From an uncultured Oribacterium sp. (GTDB taxonomy: Bacteria; Bacillota; Clostridia; Lachnospirales; Lachnospiraceae), in assembly GCA_937927445.1 (NCBI GenBank), contig CALAOB010000123.1:1-23015 (forward strand): a stretch of DNA of 23,015 nucleotides, given 5' to 3'. The notes under the pieces were generated by a model that ran no database searches, had not been told where the DNA came from, and saw only the letters and a program-made list of their open reading frames with translations. Positions 14,739 to 22,661 of the stretch are shown here, in pieces (within the stretch, counting starts at the first letter, position 1; each line of letters starts with the position of its first letter). The position numbers were made by a program, and so were the translations under genes.

Positions 14739-15572
14739 CTACAGGAAATCTCCAGTGAAGACTTCCACTGCCGGGCCGGTCATGAAGCCGTGGCCGCTCG
14801 CGGAGTCGTAGCGAATCGTGAGGTCGCCGCCCACGAGGTGGACGAGGACGTCCGTATCCTTCCGAAGCTTCCCGGCGAGGCAGCCTGCAGCGACGGCAGC
14901 GGTCGCGCCGGTTCCACAGGCGAGGGTCTCTCCGGAGCCTCTCTCCCAGACACGGAAGTCGATCTCGGTATCCGAGATGATCCGGATGAACTCGGAGTTC
15001 ACCTTCTCCGGAAAACGCGGATGCGTTTCGAAATCAGCTCCATATAAAAGAAAATCCAAATCAGAGACCTCAGAAACATGAAGCTCCGGATTATCCGACA
15101 GGAAATATACCGCATGTGGGTTTCCCACATCTATACCGATGAAATGAAGATGCATCCCGTGAACAGTGATATCTTCCGGAAGCTCTGATGTCAGCTTCGC
15201 AACGCCCATATCCACCGTCGCGCGGGTCATTTTTCCATTTTCAGTATACAGCTTTATGTTCTTAAGTCCCGATTTGGTATCGATGACTGCTTCTGTGCGA
15301 TCAGCGGGAATGATGCCGTGATCATAGATAAATTTGGCGACACAACGGATACCGTTGCCGCACATATTGCCCTCCGATCCGTCGAGGTTAAACATATGCA
15401 TGTACGCATCTGCCCGCTCGGACGGCTCAATCAGGATCAGCCCGTCGCCGCCAACACCGTAGTGCCGGTCCGCGATGCGCTTCGCCAGCGCCGAAGGATC
15501 CTGAACCTGTTCGGAAAAGCAATTTACATATACATAGTCGTTTCCGCAACCCTGCATCTTTGTAAATTTCAT
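14739..15572 (-). CDS. dapF: diaminopimelate epimerase
   Basis: Cofactor-independent racemase converting LL- to meso-diaminopimelate for lysine and peptidoglycan; cytosolic. The protein is 277 aa. The two catalytic cysteines are visible: C71 in GNMCGNGIRC and C219 in GETLACGTGAT. The N-terminal MQGCGNDYVYVN is the family signature with an unusual GC at positions 8-9, where many members have GLGND or GAGND. The start at 15572 follows AAAGGAAAAAAG; the in-frame extension upstream to 15752 runs through a structured palindrome element and is rejected. It lies after the terminator of the liv operon and is followed within 66 nt by carA, so the transcript may be dapF-carA-carB-arcC. Its leader holds the three-hairpin element at 15615-15740. 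Confidence 0.97.
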   Translation of the reverse strand: MKFTKMQGCGNDYVYVNCFSEQVQDPSALAKRIADRHYGVGGDGLILIEPSERADAYMHMFNLDGSEGNMCGNGIRCVAKFIYDHGIIPADRTEAVIDTKSGLKNIKLYTENGKMTRATVDMGVAKLTSELPEDITVHGMHLHFIGIDVGNPHAVYFLSDNPELHVSEVSDLDFLLYGADFETHPRFPEKVNSEFIRIISDTEIDFRVWERGSGETLACGTGATAAVAAGCLAGKLRKDTDVLVHLVGGDLTIRYDSASGHGFMTGPAVEVFTGDFL

Positions 15573-15614
15573 CTTTTTTCCTTTTAGAATTAAGCCTGTA
15601 GATATACTGTGTAG

Positions 15615-15740
15615 GAGCCATGCAACCGACGAACCGCACACGGTTCGTCGGTGTGGCGTATCCGCCACATGGATTGATCGAAGGCAATGTCTCTGTATGC
15701 GAGCATACGATACATTGTCTTCGATCAATCCGCATGGCTC
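15615..15740. other. cloverleaf-like nested inverted-repeat element upstream of dapF
   Basis: An outer 9-bp perfect pair GAGCCATGC/GCATGGCTC (15615-15623 and 15732-15740) encloses three hairpins with almost no unpaired bases between them. Hairpin 1 is a 12-bp perfect stem (15625-15636 and 15641-15652) with a CACA loop. Hairpin 2 is a 6-bp stem GTGGCG/CGCCAC (15653-15658 and 15663-15668). Hairpin 3 is a 20-bp stem (15671-15690 and 15712-15731) with one G-T pair and an inner GTATGC/GCATAC hairpin. The one imperfect pair and the next outer pair (15614/15741) are G-U on plus-strand RNA but A-C on minus. No ORF and no trailing T-run. It matches no riboswitch I recognise; alternatives are a palindromic mobile repeat or a structured leader. 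Confidence 0.8.
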
Positions 15741-15763
15741 TGAACGATACACAAATTTTCACT

Positions 15764-15792
15764 ATATTAGCAAAATAGGTCACCCAATACAA
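15764..15792 (-). promoter_or_regulatory. candidate promoter of dapF
   Basis: Minus-strand TTGTAT (15787-15792), 17-nt spacer, TAATAT (15764-15769), overlapping TATAGT (15761-15766). Transcription from here would start about 15 nt before the structured element, which would become part of the dapF leader. The -35 box is weak. Confidence 0.45.
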
Positions 15793-15805
15793 GCCCCGTT
15801 TTACG

Positions 15806-15847
15806 AAAAAAACAAGGCGCGGGGAGTATGGTGATTCCCTGCGCCTT
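15806..15847 (-). terminator. terminator of the liv operon
   Basis: A 12-bp stem (15814-15825 and 15836-15847, one wobble or mismatch) with a 10-nt loop, followed on the minus strand by seven T residues (15812-15806). It begins 9 nt after the livF stop. Confidence 0.9.
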
Positions 15848-15856
15848 TTGTCTGTT

Positions 15857-16564
15857 TTATTTCTTCTTTCCGAGGTAGGCGGCCTGGATTTCGTCGTTTG
15901 CGAGGAGCTCGGCGCCGCTGCCCGAGAGGGTGATGCGGCCGGTCTCCATGACGTAGGCCTGGTGTGCGACCTTGAGGGCCATGTTCGCGTTCTGCTCGAT
16001 CAGGAGGATCGTAGTGCCGTGCGCTTCGTTGATGCGCTGGATGATCGAAAAGATCTCGCGGACGATGATCGGGGCGAGACCGAGGGACGGCTCGTCGAGC
16101 ATCATGATCTTCGGCTTCGACATAAGGGAGCGGGCGACGGCGAGCATCTGCTGCTCACCACCGGACAGGGTGCCGGCGAGCTGCCAGGAACGCTCCTTCA
16201 GGCGCGGGAACATGCTGTAGATCTCCTCGATGTCTGCGTCGAGGGAATCGTTCCGGAGATACGCACCGATCTTGATGTTTTCGAGGACGGTCATATCCGG
16301 GAAGACGTGACGTCCTTCCGGGCAGAGCACGATGCCCTTCTCCACACGCTTCGCGGTCGGCATGTTCGTGATATCCTCGCCGTCGAAGAGGATGCTTCCT
16401 TCGCTCGCTTTCACCAGTCCGGAAATCGTACGCAGCGTTGAGGACTTGCCGGCGCCGTTCGCACCGATCAGGGTGACGATGGAGTGATCCGGTACATCGA
16501 AGCTGATGCCCTTCACGGCTTCGATGCCGCCGTAATGAATTTTCAGGTTCTCTACTTTCAGCAT
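15857..16564 (-). CDS. livF: branched-chain amino acid ABC transporter ATPase LivF
   Basis: One of two cytoplasmic ATPases powering high-affinity uptake of leucine, isoleucine and valine. The protein is 235 aa, normal for LivF. Walker A is GANGAGKS (34-41), the ABC signature LSGGEQQ lies in the middle, and Walker B is MMLDEPS followed by LGLAP, the LivF-type D-loop. The frame extends to 16627, but ATG 16564 has AGGGGGG just upstream and gives the conserved MLKVENLKIHYGG start. Last gene of livKHMGF, 49 nt after livG and directly before the operon terminator. Confidence 0.97.
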   Translation of the reverse strand: MLKVENLKIHYGGIEAVKGISFDVPDHSIVTLIGANGAGKSSTLRTISGLVKASEGSILFDGEDITNMPTAKRVEKGIVLCPEGRHVFPDMTVLENIKIGAYLRNDSLDADIEEIYSMFPRLKERSWQLAGTLSGGEQQMLAVARSLMSKPKIMMLDEPSLGLAPIIVREIFSIIQRINEAHGTTILLIEQNANMALKVAHQAYVMETGRITLSGSGAELLANDEIQAAYLGKKK

Positions 16565-16613
16565 GTTGTGTCCCCCCTTACGTTCTCTTCTCGATTCGCA
16601 ACGTGTGCAGTAC

Positions 16614-17399
16614 TCAGTCTTCCGCATCGTCTGAACCTCCTAAGTAAGCGTCGATGACCTCCTGGTTATTCTGGATCTCCTCCGGTGTGCCATGCGCGAT
16701 GAGCTTTCCGAAATTCAGCACGTAGATGCGCTCCGAGATCTGCATGACGAGGTCCATGTGGTGCTCGATCATGAAGATGGACAGGTGGTACTGGTCGCGG
16801 ATCTTCACGATGAAGTCGGTCAGCTCCTGGGTCTCCTGCGGGTTCATGCCAGCCGCCGGCTCATCGAGGAGCAGCAGCTCCGGCTTCGTCGCAAGTGCAC
16901 GGGCGATTTCGAGACGGCGCTGAAGTCCGTACGGAAGGCTCGATGCGATATCATTCTTGTACTCATAGAGGCCCTGCTCGCGCAGAAGCTGCTCGGTCTC
17001 TGCCCGCATGCGCTCCTCTTCCTTCCGGTTCAGGCGCAGCGTCGCGCTGAAGACATTGTCCTTCGCACGGAGATGCTCGGCGATGAGGACATTATCGAAG
17101 ACCGTCAGATTCGAGAAGAGACGGATGTTCTGGAAGGTCCGGGCAATGCCGAGCTTCGTGATGGCATCCGGGGCGTTGCCACGAAGATCGCGGCCGCCGA
17201 ACTTCACGGCGCCGGAGGTCGGGGTATAGATCCCGGTGATGCAGTTGAAGGCCGTCGTCTTACCGGCACCGTTCGGGCCGATCAGGGCGACGATCTCGCC
17301 GCGGTTGACCTCGAGTGAGAGGCCATCGATCGCGCGTACGCCGCCGAACTGCATGACGACGTTCTCCATCTGGAGGACATTTTCTTTCATCTCATTCAT
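16614..17399 (-). CDS. livG: branched-chain amino acid ABC transporter ATPase LivG
   Basis: Second cytoplasmic ATPase of the branched-chain amino acid importer, pairing with LivF. The protein is 261 aa. Walker A is GPNGAGKT (41-48), followed by TAFNCITGIYTP, typical of LivG. The signature region is unusual, SSLPYGLQRRLEIARAL, where LSYGxQRxxEIARAL is the LivG norm. Walker B is LLLLDEPAAGMNP. The ATG at 17399 overlaps the livM stop by 4 nt (ATGA), with AGGGGGAAGG upstream, so translation is coupled to livM; a second in-frame ATG is at 17390. Confidence 0.97.
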   Translation of the reverse strand: MNEMKENVLQMENVVMQFGGVRAIDGLSLEVNRGEIVALIGPNGAGKTTAFNCITGIYTPTSGAVKFGGRDLRGNAPDAITKLGIARTFQNIRLFSNLTVFDNVLIAEHLRAKDNVFSATLRLNRKEEERMRAETEQLLREQGLYEYKNDIASSLPYGLQRRLEIARALATKPELLLLDEPAAGMNPQETQELTDFIVKIRDQYHLSIFMIEHHMDLVMQISERIYVLNFGKLIAHGTPEEIQNNQEVIDAYLGGSDDAED

Positions 17400-18502
17400 A
17401 CCTTCCCCCTCGCTTTCTTCACTTTTTTCTTACCGAGCCCCCGGAAGAAACCGAGGATTCCGTTCCAGCTGAATTCACTGGTGCCCATGAGACCGCGGGA
17501 GTAGAACAGTACGACCACCATCAGAAGGATGGAGAAGATAACCATTCGGAAGCCCGGACGAAACAGCGGGATGTTGATGCTGCCGATGTAGAGCGGCTCA
17601 TCGAAGAAGCGGAGCAGCTCACGGCCGGCGGTCACGAGGAACGCACCCAGCACGGAACCGGTCACAGAGCCGATGCCGCCGATGACGACGATCAGCAGGA
17701 TGTCGTAGGTGAGGGACACCTGGAAGGTCTTACTGTCGATGGAGCGCATGAACATCGCGAGCATGCCGCCACTGACGCCGGCGAAGAAGGAGGAAATCAC
17801 GAAGCTGAGCTCCTTCGTCTTAAACAGGTTGATGCCCATCGCCTCGGCCGCGATCTCATCCTCGCGGACTGCCTTGAACATCCGCCCGAAGGACGAGTTG
17901 ATCAGGAGTACCATGAGGCCAATGCAGACGACCGTAAGCGCAAGTACCTGGAATAAACTTGAGAAGCCCGGGATGGACTTGAGTCCATAGGAGCCGTTCG
18001 TGATGGTGTCGAGCTGCGGGGCCGAGATCAGCGCACGGATGATCTCCGCGAAGCCGAGGGTCGCGATCGCGAGGTAATCGGACTTCAGACGGAGCACCGG
18101 GATACCGATGAGCGCCGCGAAGGCCGCTGCCACGAGGCCGCCGAGGATCAGTGCCACGAGGATCGGTGCGTGCAGGTTTGCAATCGCCGGATGGATACCG
18201 GAGATGTAGTACACGGAGGCACGCTGGTCAACCGGGATTGTGAGGATGGCGGTCACATACGCACCGAGCGCCATGAAGCCGGCCTGGCCCAGGGAGAACA
18301 GACCCGTGAAGCCGTTCACGAGGTTCATGGACACGGCGACGACGGCGTAGATCATCGAACGCTCGACGATGGAAATCGCATAATTGTAGCTGTATTTGTT
18401 GGCGTCCAGGAAGGCGCAGGCCCCGAGGATCGCCGCGATCAGCAGGAGGCTCAGAATCGTGTTTCTGCGCTTCTCCGGCGTCATGTTTACCTTTGTTTTC
18501 AT
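17396..18502 (-). CDS. livM: branched-chain amino acid ABC transporter permease LivM
   Basis: Membrane permease subunit of the branched-chain amino acid importer. The protein is 368 aa with about ten hydrophobic helices. Conserved LivM segments include SMNLVNGFTGLFSLGQAGFM near residue 70, LKSDYLAIATLGFAEI near residue 165, the cytoplasmic coupling loop AVREDEIAAEAMGIN, and GGIGSVTGSVLGA near residue 295. The C-terminus is a short Lys/Arg-rich tail. ATG 18502 follows AAGGAGGAAG; the TAA stop of livH overlaps that ribosome binding site, 13 nt upstream. An in-frame extension upstream lies inside livH and is rejected. Confidence 0.97.
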   Translation of the reverse strand: MKTKVNMTPEKRRNTILSLLLIAAILGACAFLDANKYSYNYAISIVERSMIYAVVAVSMNLVNGFTGLFSLGQAGFMALGAYVTAILTIPVDQRASVYYISGIHPAIANLHAPILVALILGGLVAAAFAALIGIPVLRLKSDYLAIATLGFAEIIRALISAPQLDTITNGSYGLKSIPGFSSLFQVLALTVVCIGLMVLLINSSFGRMFKAVREDEIAAEAMGINLFKTKELSFVISSFFAGVSGGMLAMFMRSIDSKTFQVSLTYDILLIVVIGGIGSVTGSVLGAFLVTAGRELLRFFDEPLYIGSINIPLFRPGFRMVIFSILLMVVVLFYSRGLMGTSEFSWNGILGFFRGLGKKKVKKARGKV

Positions 18503-18515
18503 CGCTGCTTCCTCC

Positions 18516-19397
18516 TTATACCTTGTTCGTGGTCTTCTCACCGAAGAGTCCGGTCGGCCGCACGAGCAGCACGACGATCAGGATGACGAAGGTGAAGGCG
18601 TCCGAGAAGGTGGAGTAGCCCGCGGCGACGAGCGCCGTCTCACCGAGGCCGATCAGGAAACCGCCGACGACCGCACCCGGGATCGAGCCAATGCCTCCAA
18701 ATACGGCGGCGACGAAGCACTTCATACCCGGCAGAGATCCGGAATACGGATACACGGTCATACGATCGGTGAAGTACAGGATGGAGCCGACCGCTGCAAG
18801 CAGGGAACCGATCGCGAAGGTCAGGGAAATCGTCTTATTGATGTCGATACCCATGAGGGACGCGGTCTCGTAATCCTTCGATACCGCACGCATCGCCATA
18901 CCCATCTTCGTATGCTGGATCAGCGTGATGAGTAAGTATACGAGCACGAGTGTCAGCACCGGCGTCAGGAAGGTGACGAAGGAGGCCGACAGACCGCCGA
19001 TCTGATATACATGCTTCAGCACCGGGATTTCCGGATAGCCCATCGGGAGCGCGGTGAAGAGATAGGTCGCGAGGTTCTGCAGCAGGTAGGACACGCCGAT
19101 CGCGGAGATCATGACGGACATACGCGGAGCGGAACGGAGTGGCTTGTAGGCGACGCGCTCAATGCCTACACCGAGTGCGGTGGTGGTGATCAGTGTCACC
19201 GGAACGGCGATGTACCATGGCAGCGACGCCATGGCGAAGATCATGAAATAGCCGGCCATCATGAAGATATCTCCATGGGCGAAGTTGATCAGGCGCAGGA
19301 TGCCGTAGACCATCGTGTAGCCGATGGCGATCAGTGCGTAGGCACCGCCGAGTGAGATACCTGTCAGACACTGCTGCAGGAAGGTTGTAAGAGACAT
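18516..19397 (-). CDS. livH: branched-chain amino acid ABC transporter permease LivH
   Basis: Second membrane permease of the importer. The protein is 293 aa with about eight hydrophobic helices. The conserved LivH segments are GISLGGAYALIAIGYTMVYGILRLINFAHGD split across residues 10-40, the coupling loop AVSKDYETASLMGID, and VFGGIGSIPGAVVGG near residue 245. Start ATG 19397 with AGGGG nearby; the upstream in-frame extension to 19484 runs through intergenic hairpins and is rejected. It is separated from livK by about 108 nt that hold two hairpins, so it is probably expressed below livK. Confidence 0.97.
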   Translation of the reverse strand: MSLTTFLQQCLTGISLGGAYALIAIGYTMVYGILRLINFAHGDIFMMAGYFMIFAMASLPWYIAVPVTLITTTALGVGIERVAYKPLRSAPRMSVMISAIGVSYLLQNLATYLFTALPMGYPEIPVLKHVYQIGGLSASFVTFLTPVLTLVLVYLLITLIQHTKMGMAMRAVSKDYETASLMGIDINKTISLTFAIGSLLAAVGSILYFTDRMTVYPYSGSLPGMKCFVAAVFGGIGSIPGAVVGGFLIGLGETALVAAGYSTFSDAFTFVILIVVLLVRPTGLFGEKTTNKV

Positions 19398-19425
19398 AGG
19401 TTTTTCCCCTTTATAAATAGAATAT

Positions 19426-19484
19426 GCAGGAAGGTGGTCCTTCCTGCACGGATCGGCTGCCGGCGAAGTGGCGACAGGCGCCAC
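19426..19484 (-). other. two hairpins between livK and livH
   Basis: A 9-bp perfect stem GCAGGAAGG/CCTTCCTGC (19426-19434 and 19439-19447) and a 6-bp stem GTGGCG/CGCCAC (19468-19473 and 19479-19484). Neither has a clean T-run downstream on the minus strand. Placement suggests stabilisation of the livK message or partial termination, giving more binding protein than permease. Confidence 0.6.
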
Positions 19485-19505
19485 CGCCCGGAGCTGAATC
19501 TTTCA

Positions 19506-20702
19506 TTAGTTCTGAACGGTTGTGGTGGTCAGGAACTCGAACTTACCGTCCTTTACGGTCTTGATGAAGGCCATATCCTTGTTTGCATCACCATTCTCAT
19601 CGAAGCTGATGCCGGAGCCGGTAACACCGTCGAAGGAAACGCCCTTCAGGGCTTCCTTGATCGCCTCACCATCGGTGGACTGTGCCTTCTCGATCGCGTT
19701 GTACGCTGCGAGGTAAGCATCATAGCCGAGGGCGGAAACGGCCGGGATGACGTCGGACTGCTTGTTCGCGGTCAGATACTCCTTGAAGCCGGTGATGAAG
19801 GCCTTCGCCTCGTCGTTGGCCGGCTCGGACTCATCGAAGAAGGTCGAAAGAACGATGCCCTCTGCAGAGGAGCCTGCGTTCTCGATGATGGTGGAGTTCT
19901 CCCAGGTATCACCAGCGGCAATCAGGGACTCGATGCCGAGCTCACGCGCCTGCTTGATGATCAGCGGTGCCGTCGTGATGGAGGACGGTGCGAAGATGAT
20001 GTCCGGGTTTGCTGCCTTGATGTTTGTCAGAACCGCCTTGAAATCGGTCTGGTTGGTCTGGAACTGCTCCTCGTCGACGATGGTGCCGCCGAGCTTCTCG
20101 AACGCGGTCTTGAAGAAGGAGCCTAAGCCGGAGGAGTAGTCATCGCCGAGCTGTGTCAGCACTGCTGCACTCTTGTAGCCGTTCTGGAATGCGTAGTTCG
20201 CCATAACGGTGCCCTGGAACGGATCGAGGAAGCAGACTCTGAAGTAGTAGTCATTGCCCTGGGTAACCTGCGGGTTCGTGCAGGATGCGCCGATCGCCGG
20301 GATCTTCGCGTCGGCGAAAATCTGGCCGGCTGCGATGGAAACACCGGAACCATAGGAACCGAGTACGACGCTGACCTTATCACCGACCAGCTTGTTGGCT
20401 GCGCTGACGGCCTCGGTCTTATCCGACTTATTATCGACCTCATCAAGCTCGATCGTGTACTCGGCATCGCCGATCTTCACGGTCTTATGGGTCTCGTTTG
20501 CATAACGCATGCCGAGGACCTCCTGGAATCCGCCACCGCCGTTCTCACCGGTCGTCGGCTCAAATACGCCGATCTTGATGACGTTTCCGCCGGACTTTCT
20601 GGAAGACGAACCGGCTGCCGGTGTCGAAGAAGCGCCACATGCCGCAAGTGAAGCGGTCATCGCTGCTGCAAGTCCAAGTGCTACGAGCTTTGCTGATTTC
20701 AT
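19506..20702 (-). CDS. livK: branched-chain amino acid-binding lipoprotein LivK
   Basis: Extracytoplasmic solute-binding protein that captures branched-chain amino acids and delivers them to LivHM; anchored to the membrane outer face as a lipoprotein. The protein is 398 aa. It has a signal peptide starting MKSAKLVALGLAAAM, a lipobox LAAC with the lipidated C22, then a Ser/Gly/Pro/Ala linker. The mature part begins with IKIGVFEPTTGENGGGG and contains VSVVLGSYGSGVSIA, the type I periplasmic-binding fold with its ligand-contacting Ser/Gly loop, and NPDIIFAPS. Start ATG 20702 follows GAGGAGGAG; a frame extension to 20810 has no signal and is rejected. First gene of the operon. Exact amino acid preference is not readable. 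Confidence 0.96.
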   Translation of the reverse strand: MKSAKLVALGLAAAMTASLAACGASSTPAAGSSSRKSGGNVIKIGVFEPTTGENGGGGFQEVLGMRYANETHKTVKIGDAEYTIELDEVDNKSDKTEAVSAANKLVGDKVSVVLGSYGSGVSIAAGQIFADAKIPAIGASCTNPQVTQGNDYYFRVCFLDPFQGTVMANYAFQNGYKSAAVLTQLGDDYSSGLGSFFKTAFEKLGGTIVDEEQFQTNQTDFKAVLTNIKAANPDIIFAPSSITTAPLIIKQARELGIESLIAAGDTWENSTIIENAGSSAEGIVLSTFFDESEPANDEAKAFITGFKEYLTANKQSDVIPAVSALGYDAYLAAYNAIEKAQSTDGEAIKEALKGVSFDGVTGSGISFDENGDANKDMAFIKTVKDGKFEFLTTTTVQN

Positions 20703-20870
20703 AATCTCCTCCTCTGAAATGTCCGGATCGTTTCGGGATGAAGCGCCTCGTGAAGGGTACTTCACGGTATGCTCGCGGGCAGTGCCCACTCGAAATCTCC
20801 TGCTGGACATTTTTTGTTAATGTGTGCGGGTATCGCGGACGTTTGTCCGCATGTCTCGTACATTTGCTTT

Positions 20871-20898
20871 ATTTTATCACTTCAGTGTACGAATGCAA
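20871..20898 (-). promoter_or_regulatory. candidate promoter and operator of the liv operon
   Basis: Minus-strand TTGCAT (20893-20898), 16-nt spacer, TAAAAT (20871-20876). The -35 box is weak. A perfect inverted repeat TCGTACA...TGTACGA (20856-20862 and 20886-20892) brackets the -10, about three helical turns between centres, and could be an operator. The leader of about 160 nt has a small hairpin (20835-20850) and no recognised riboswitch. Confidence 0.5.
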
Positions 20899-20962
20899 GG
20901 GGAATTCTCACTAAAGTTTGATAAAATCCATTGTTTCATAGTCCCTGGTTATGGCTGGGATA

Positions 20963-21002
20963 CAGCAAGGGAGCTGTCGCTTATGCGACAGCTCCCTTGC
21001 TG
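20963..21002. terminator. 18-bp hairpin between dacA and livK
   Basis: A perfect 18-bp stem (20963-20980 and 20985-21002) with a TTAT loop. The minus-strand side, which would terminate dacA, lacks a T-run (GTATCCC follows). The plus side has only a broken one (GATGTTTTC). A terminator role for dacA is likely from position but not from the tail. The remaining gap (21003-21068) is AT-rich with nothing else recognised. Confidence 0.55.
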
Positions 21003-21068
21003 ATGTTTTCTATATTGTCAACAAATACAATGCAAATTAGTTATAACTCAGTATTTTGCGAAAATCAA

Positions 21069-22634
21069 CTATCTTCGGCGGCTACGGCTGCGGTTGCGGT
21101 TGCGCTCCGCGCGGACTGTGTGCGTGGCCTGGCGCTCGCGAAGCTGCTCGTCCTCCATGTGCGTGCGGGCACGCTGCTTCAGGCTGAGCTGAGAAAGTTC
21201 TTCCCTGTTGCCATACGACGCTTTCCGTTCGCGGCGTCGCTCGACGAGGGCGAGAAACTCTTCCTCGGACATTTCCATCTCGCGGAGACGCTGTGCGCGC
21301 TTCTCCTGCATGCGGCGGCTTAATTTCCGGTCATCATGAACGTTCTTCAGGCCGACGGCGGTGCCGGAGCCGAGGATGAAGAAGGCCATCACGCCGACGA
21401 TGGTGAGGACGCTGACCGAGGTGGCGACGGCCACCTTCGTGCTGGTCGGGGTCTCATGCAGGATGACTTCGATGGTCGGCTCCTTCTGGATGAAGTAGCG
21501 GCCGACCGTCACGCCGTCTGCGAGGTACTCGATCTGTGCGATCGTATGCGTCGGAATCCCCGACGACGGAAGATTATAGTTCAGCTTATACGTGATGCCG
21601 TCCTGGCTCGAGCCCTTCGGCAGCGACAGCAGCACATCGCCCTCGACATGGATATCGGAGGCCTTACAGCTCTCATCGACGATGGTGTCCGCGACGAAGC
21701 GGTTCCGAAGCTCCTCACGATTAAAGAGCGCGTCTGAAACCGGCTGGTTCTCCGTCTGGTTGAAGCCGAGGTCGAGGAGCGCCTTCGTGTCGACGTAATG
21801 TGCCGGGTTTTTATCCTGCAGCACGACGGCCACCAGATGACGTCCATCCTGCTCTGCCATGGTGATCAGGGTGTTGCCGGCGAGCTTCGTATAGCCGGTC
21901 TTGCCGGCGATGACACGGGAGTCGGAATAGGCGGTGTCCTTCCGAAGCATCTTGTGCTCCATATAGACGGTCTTTCCACCCGGATTCTTAATCGTGCCCG
22001 CGAGCTTGTAGGACGCATGGGACTCGATCTCCAGGAAGTCCTTGTTCTTCATCGCTTCCGCACCAATCAGGGCCATGTCGTAGGCGCTGGTGTAGTGGTC
22101 CTCGGCATAGAGGCCGGACGGGTTTGCGAAGTGGCTGTCCTGGCAGCCGAGGCGTGTCGCCTCCGCATTCATCATGTCGGCGAAGGCCTCGCGGGACCCC
22201 GCCACATGGCAGGCGAGTGCATTGCCGCACTCATTCGCGGATTTCAGCAGCAGCGCGTAGAGACAGTCCCGTACCGTCAGGACATCACCCTCTTCGATCT
22301 GGGCATTCGACGACCCGGCGTCAACATTGTACACGTCATCATGGCTGAAGGTGACCTGCTCGTCGAGGTCACAGTGCTCCAGCACTACAAGTGCGGTCAG
22401 GACCTTCGTGATCGACGCCGGTGCCATCTTTTCGTGCATGTTCTTCTGGAACAGGACCGCCCCGGTGTCCGCGTCGAGGACGATGCCGGCGCCCGCGGTA
22501 AGCTCCGTGTACGGGAAGTTCCACGCGGCGTACGCGCGCATCGCGAGGAGCGGCGTCCCCAGGGTACATATGAGAAGGGTCATGAGGACGGCAGCGCACG
22601 CTCGGCGCCATCGCCCGTGATAGTGATAAAACAT
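21069..22634 (-). CDS. dacA: D-alanyl-D-alanine carboxypeptidase (PBP5-type)
   Basis: Penicillin-binding protein removing the terminal D-Ala of peptidoglycan pentapeptides, acting outside the membrane. The protein is 521 aa, longer than the usual 380-440. It has an N-terminal signal (hydrophobic residues about 15-36, AYA-A cleavage). The S11 active-site motifs are all present: SITK with S74/K77, SAN at 132-134, and KTG at 245-247. A beta-rich C-terminal domain leads to a transmembrane helix at about 401-423, instead of the usual amphipathic anchor. Beyond it is a ~90-residue, highly charged tail rich in Arg and Glu that ends RNRSRSRRR and would be cytoplasmic. The ribosome binding site is modest (AAAGGA, 11 nt from ATG 22634). 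The gene starts 27 nt after the stop of the upstream peptidase-like gene, so they are probably co-transcribed. The family call is firm; the gene symbol is by family. Confidence 0.93.
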   Translation of the reverse strand: MFYHYHGRWRRACAAVLMTLLICTLGTPLLAMRAYAAWNFPYTELTAGAGIVLDADTGAVLFQKNMHEKMAPASITKVLTALVVLEHCDLDEQVTFSHDDVYNVDAGSSNAQIEEGDVLTVRDCLYALLLKSANECGNALACHVAGSREAFADMMNAEATRLGCQDSHFANPSGLYAEDHYTSAYDMALIGAEAMKNKDFLEIESHASYKLAGTIKNPGGKTVYMEHKMLRKDTAYSDSRVIAGKTGYTKLAGNTLITMAEQDGRHLVAVVLQDKNPAHYVDTKALLDLGFNQTENQPVSDALFNREELRNRFVADTIVDESCKASDIHVEGDVLLSLPKGSSQDGITYKLNYNLPSSGIPTHTIAQIEYLADGVTVGRYFIQKEPTIEVILHETPTSTKVAVATSVSVLTIVGVMAFFILGSGTAVGLKNVHDDRKLSRRMQEKRAQRLREMEMSEEEFLALVERRRERKASYGNREELSQLSLKQRARTHMEDEQLRERQATHTVRAERNRNRSRSRRR

Positions 22635-22661
22635 GAGATTTATTTCCTTTTTGCTAACAGA

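Noticed and set aside
15615..15740. Lysine riboswitch (L box) before dapF
   Set aside because: The arrangement of stems and the lack of the conserved L-box core strings do not fit.
15573..15752. N-terminal extension of dapF
   Set aside because: In frame, but it runs through the palindromic element and lacks similarity; the MKFTKMQGCGND start fits the family.
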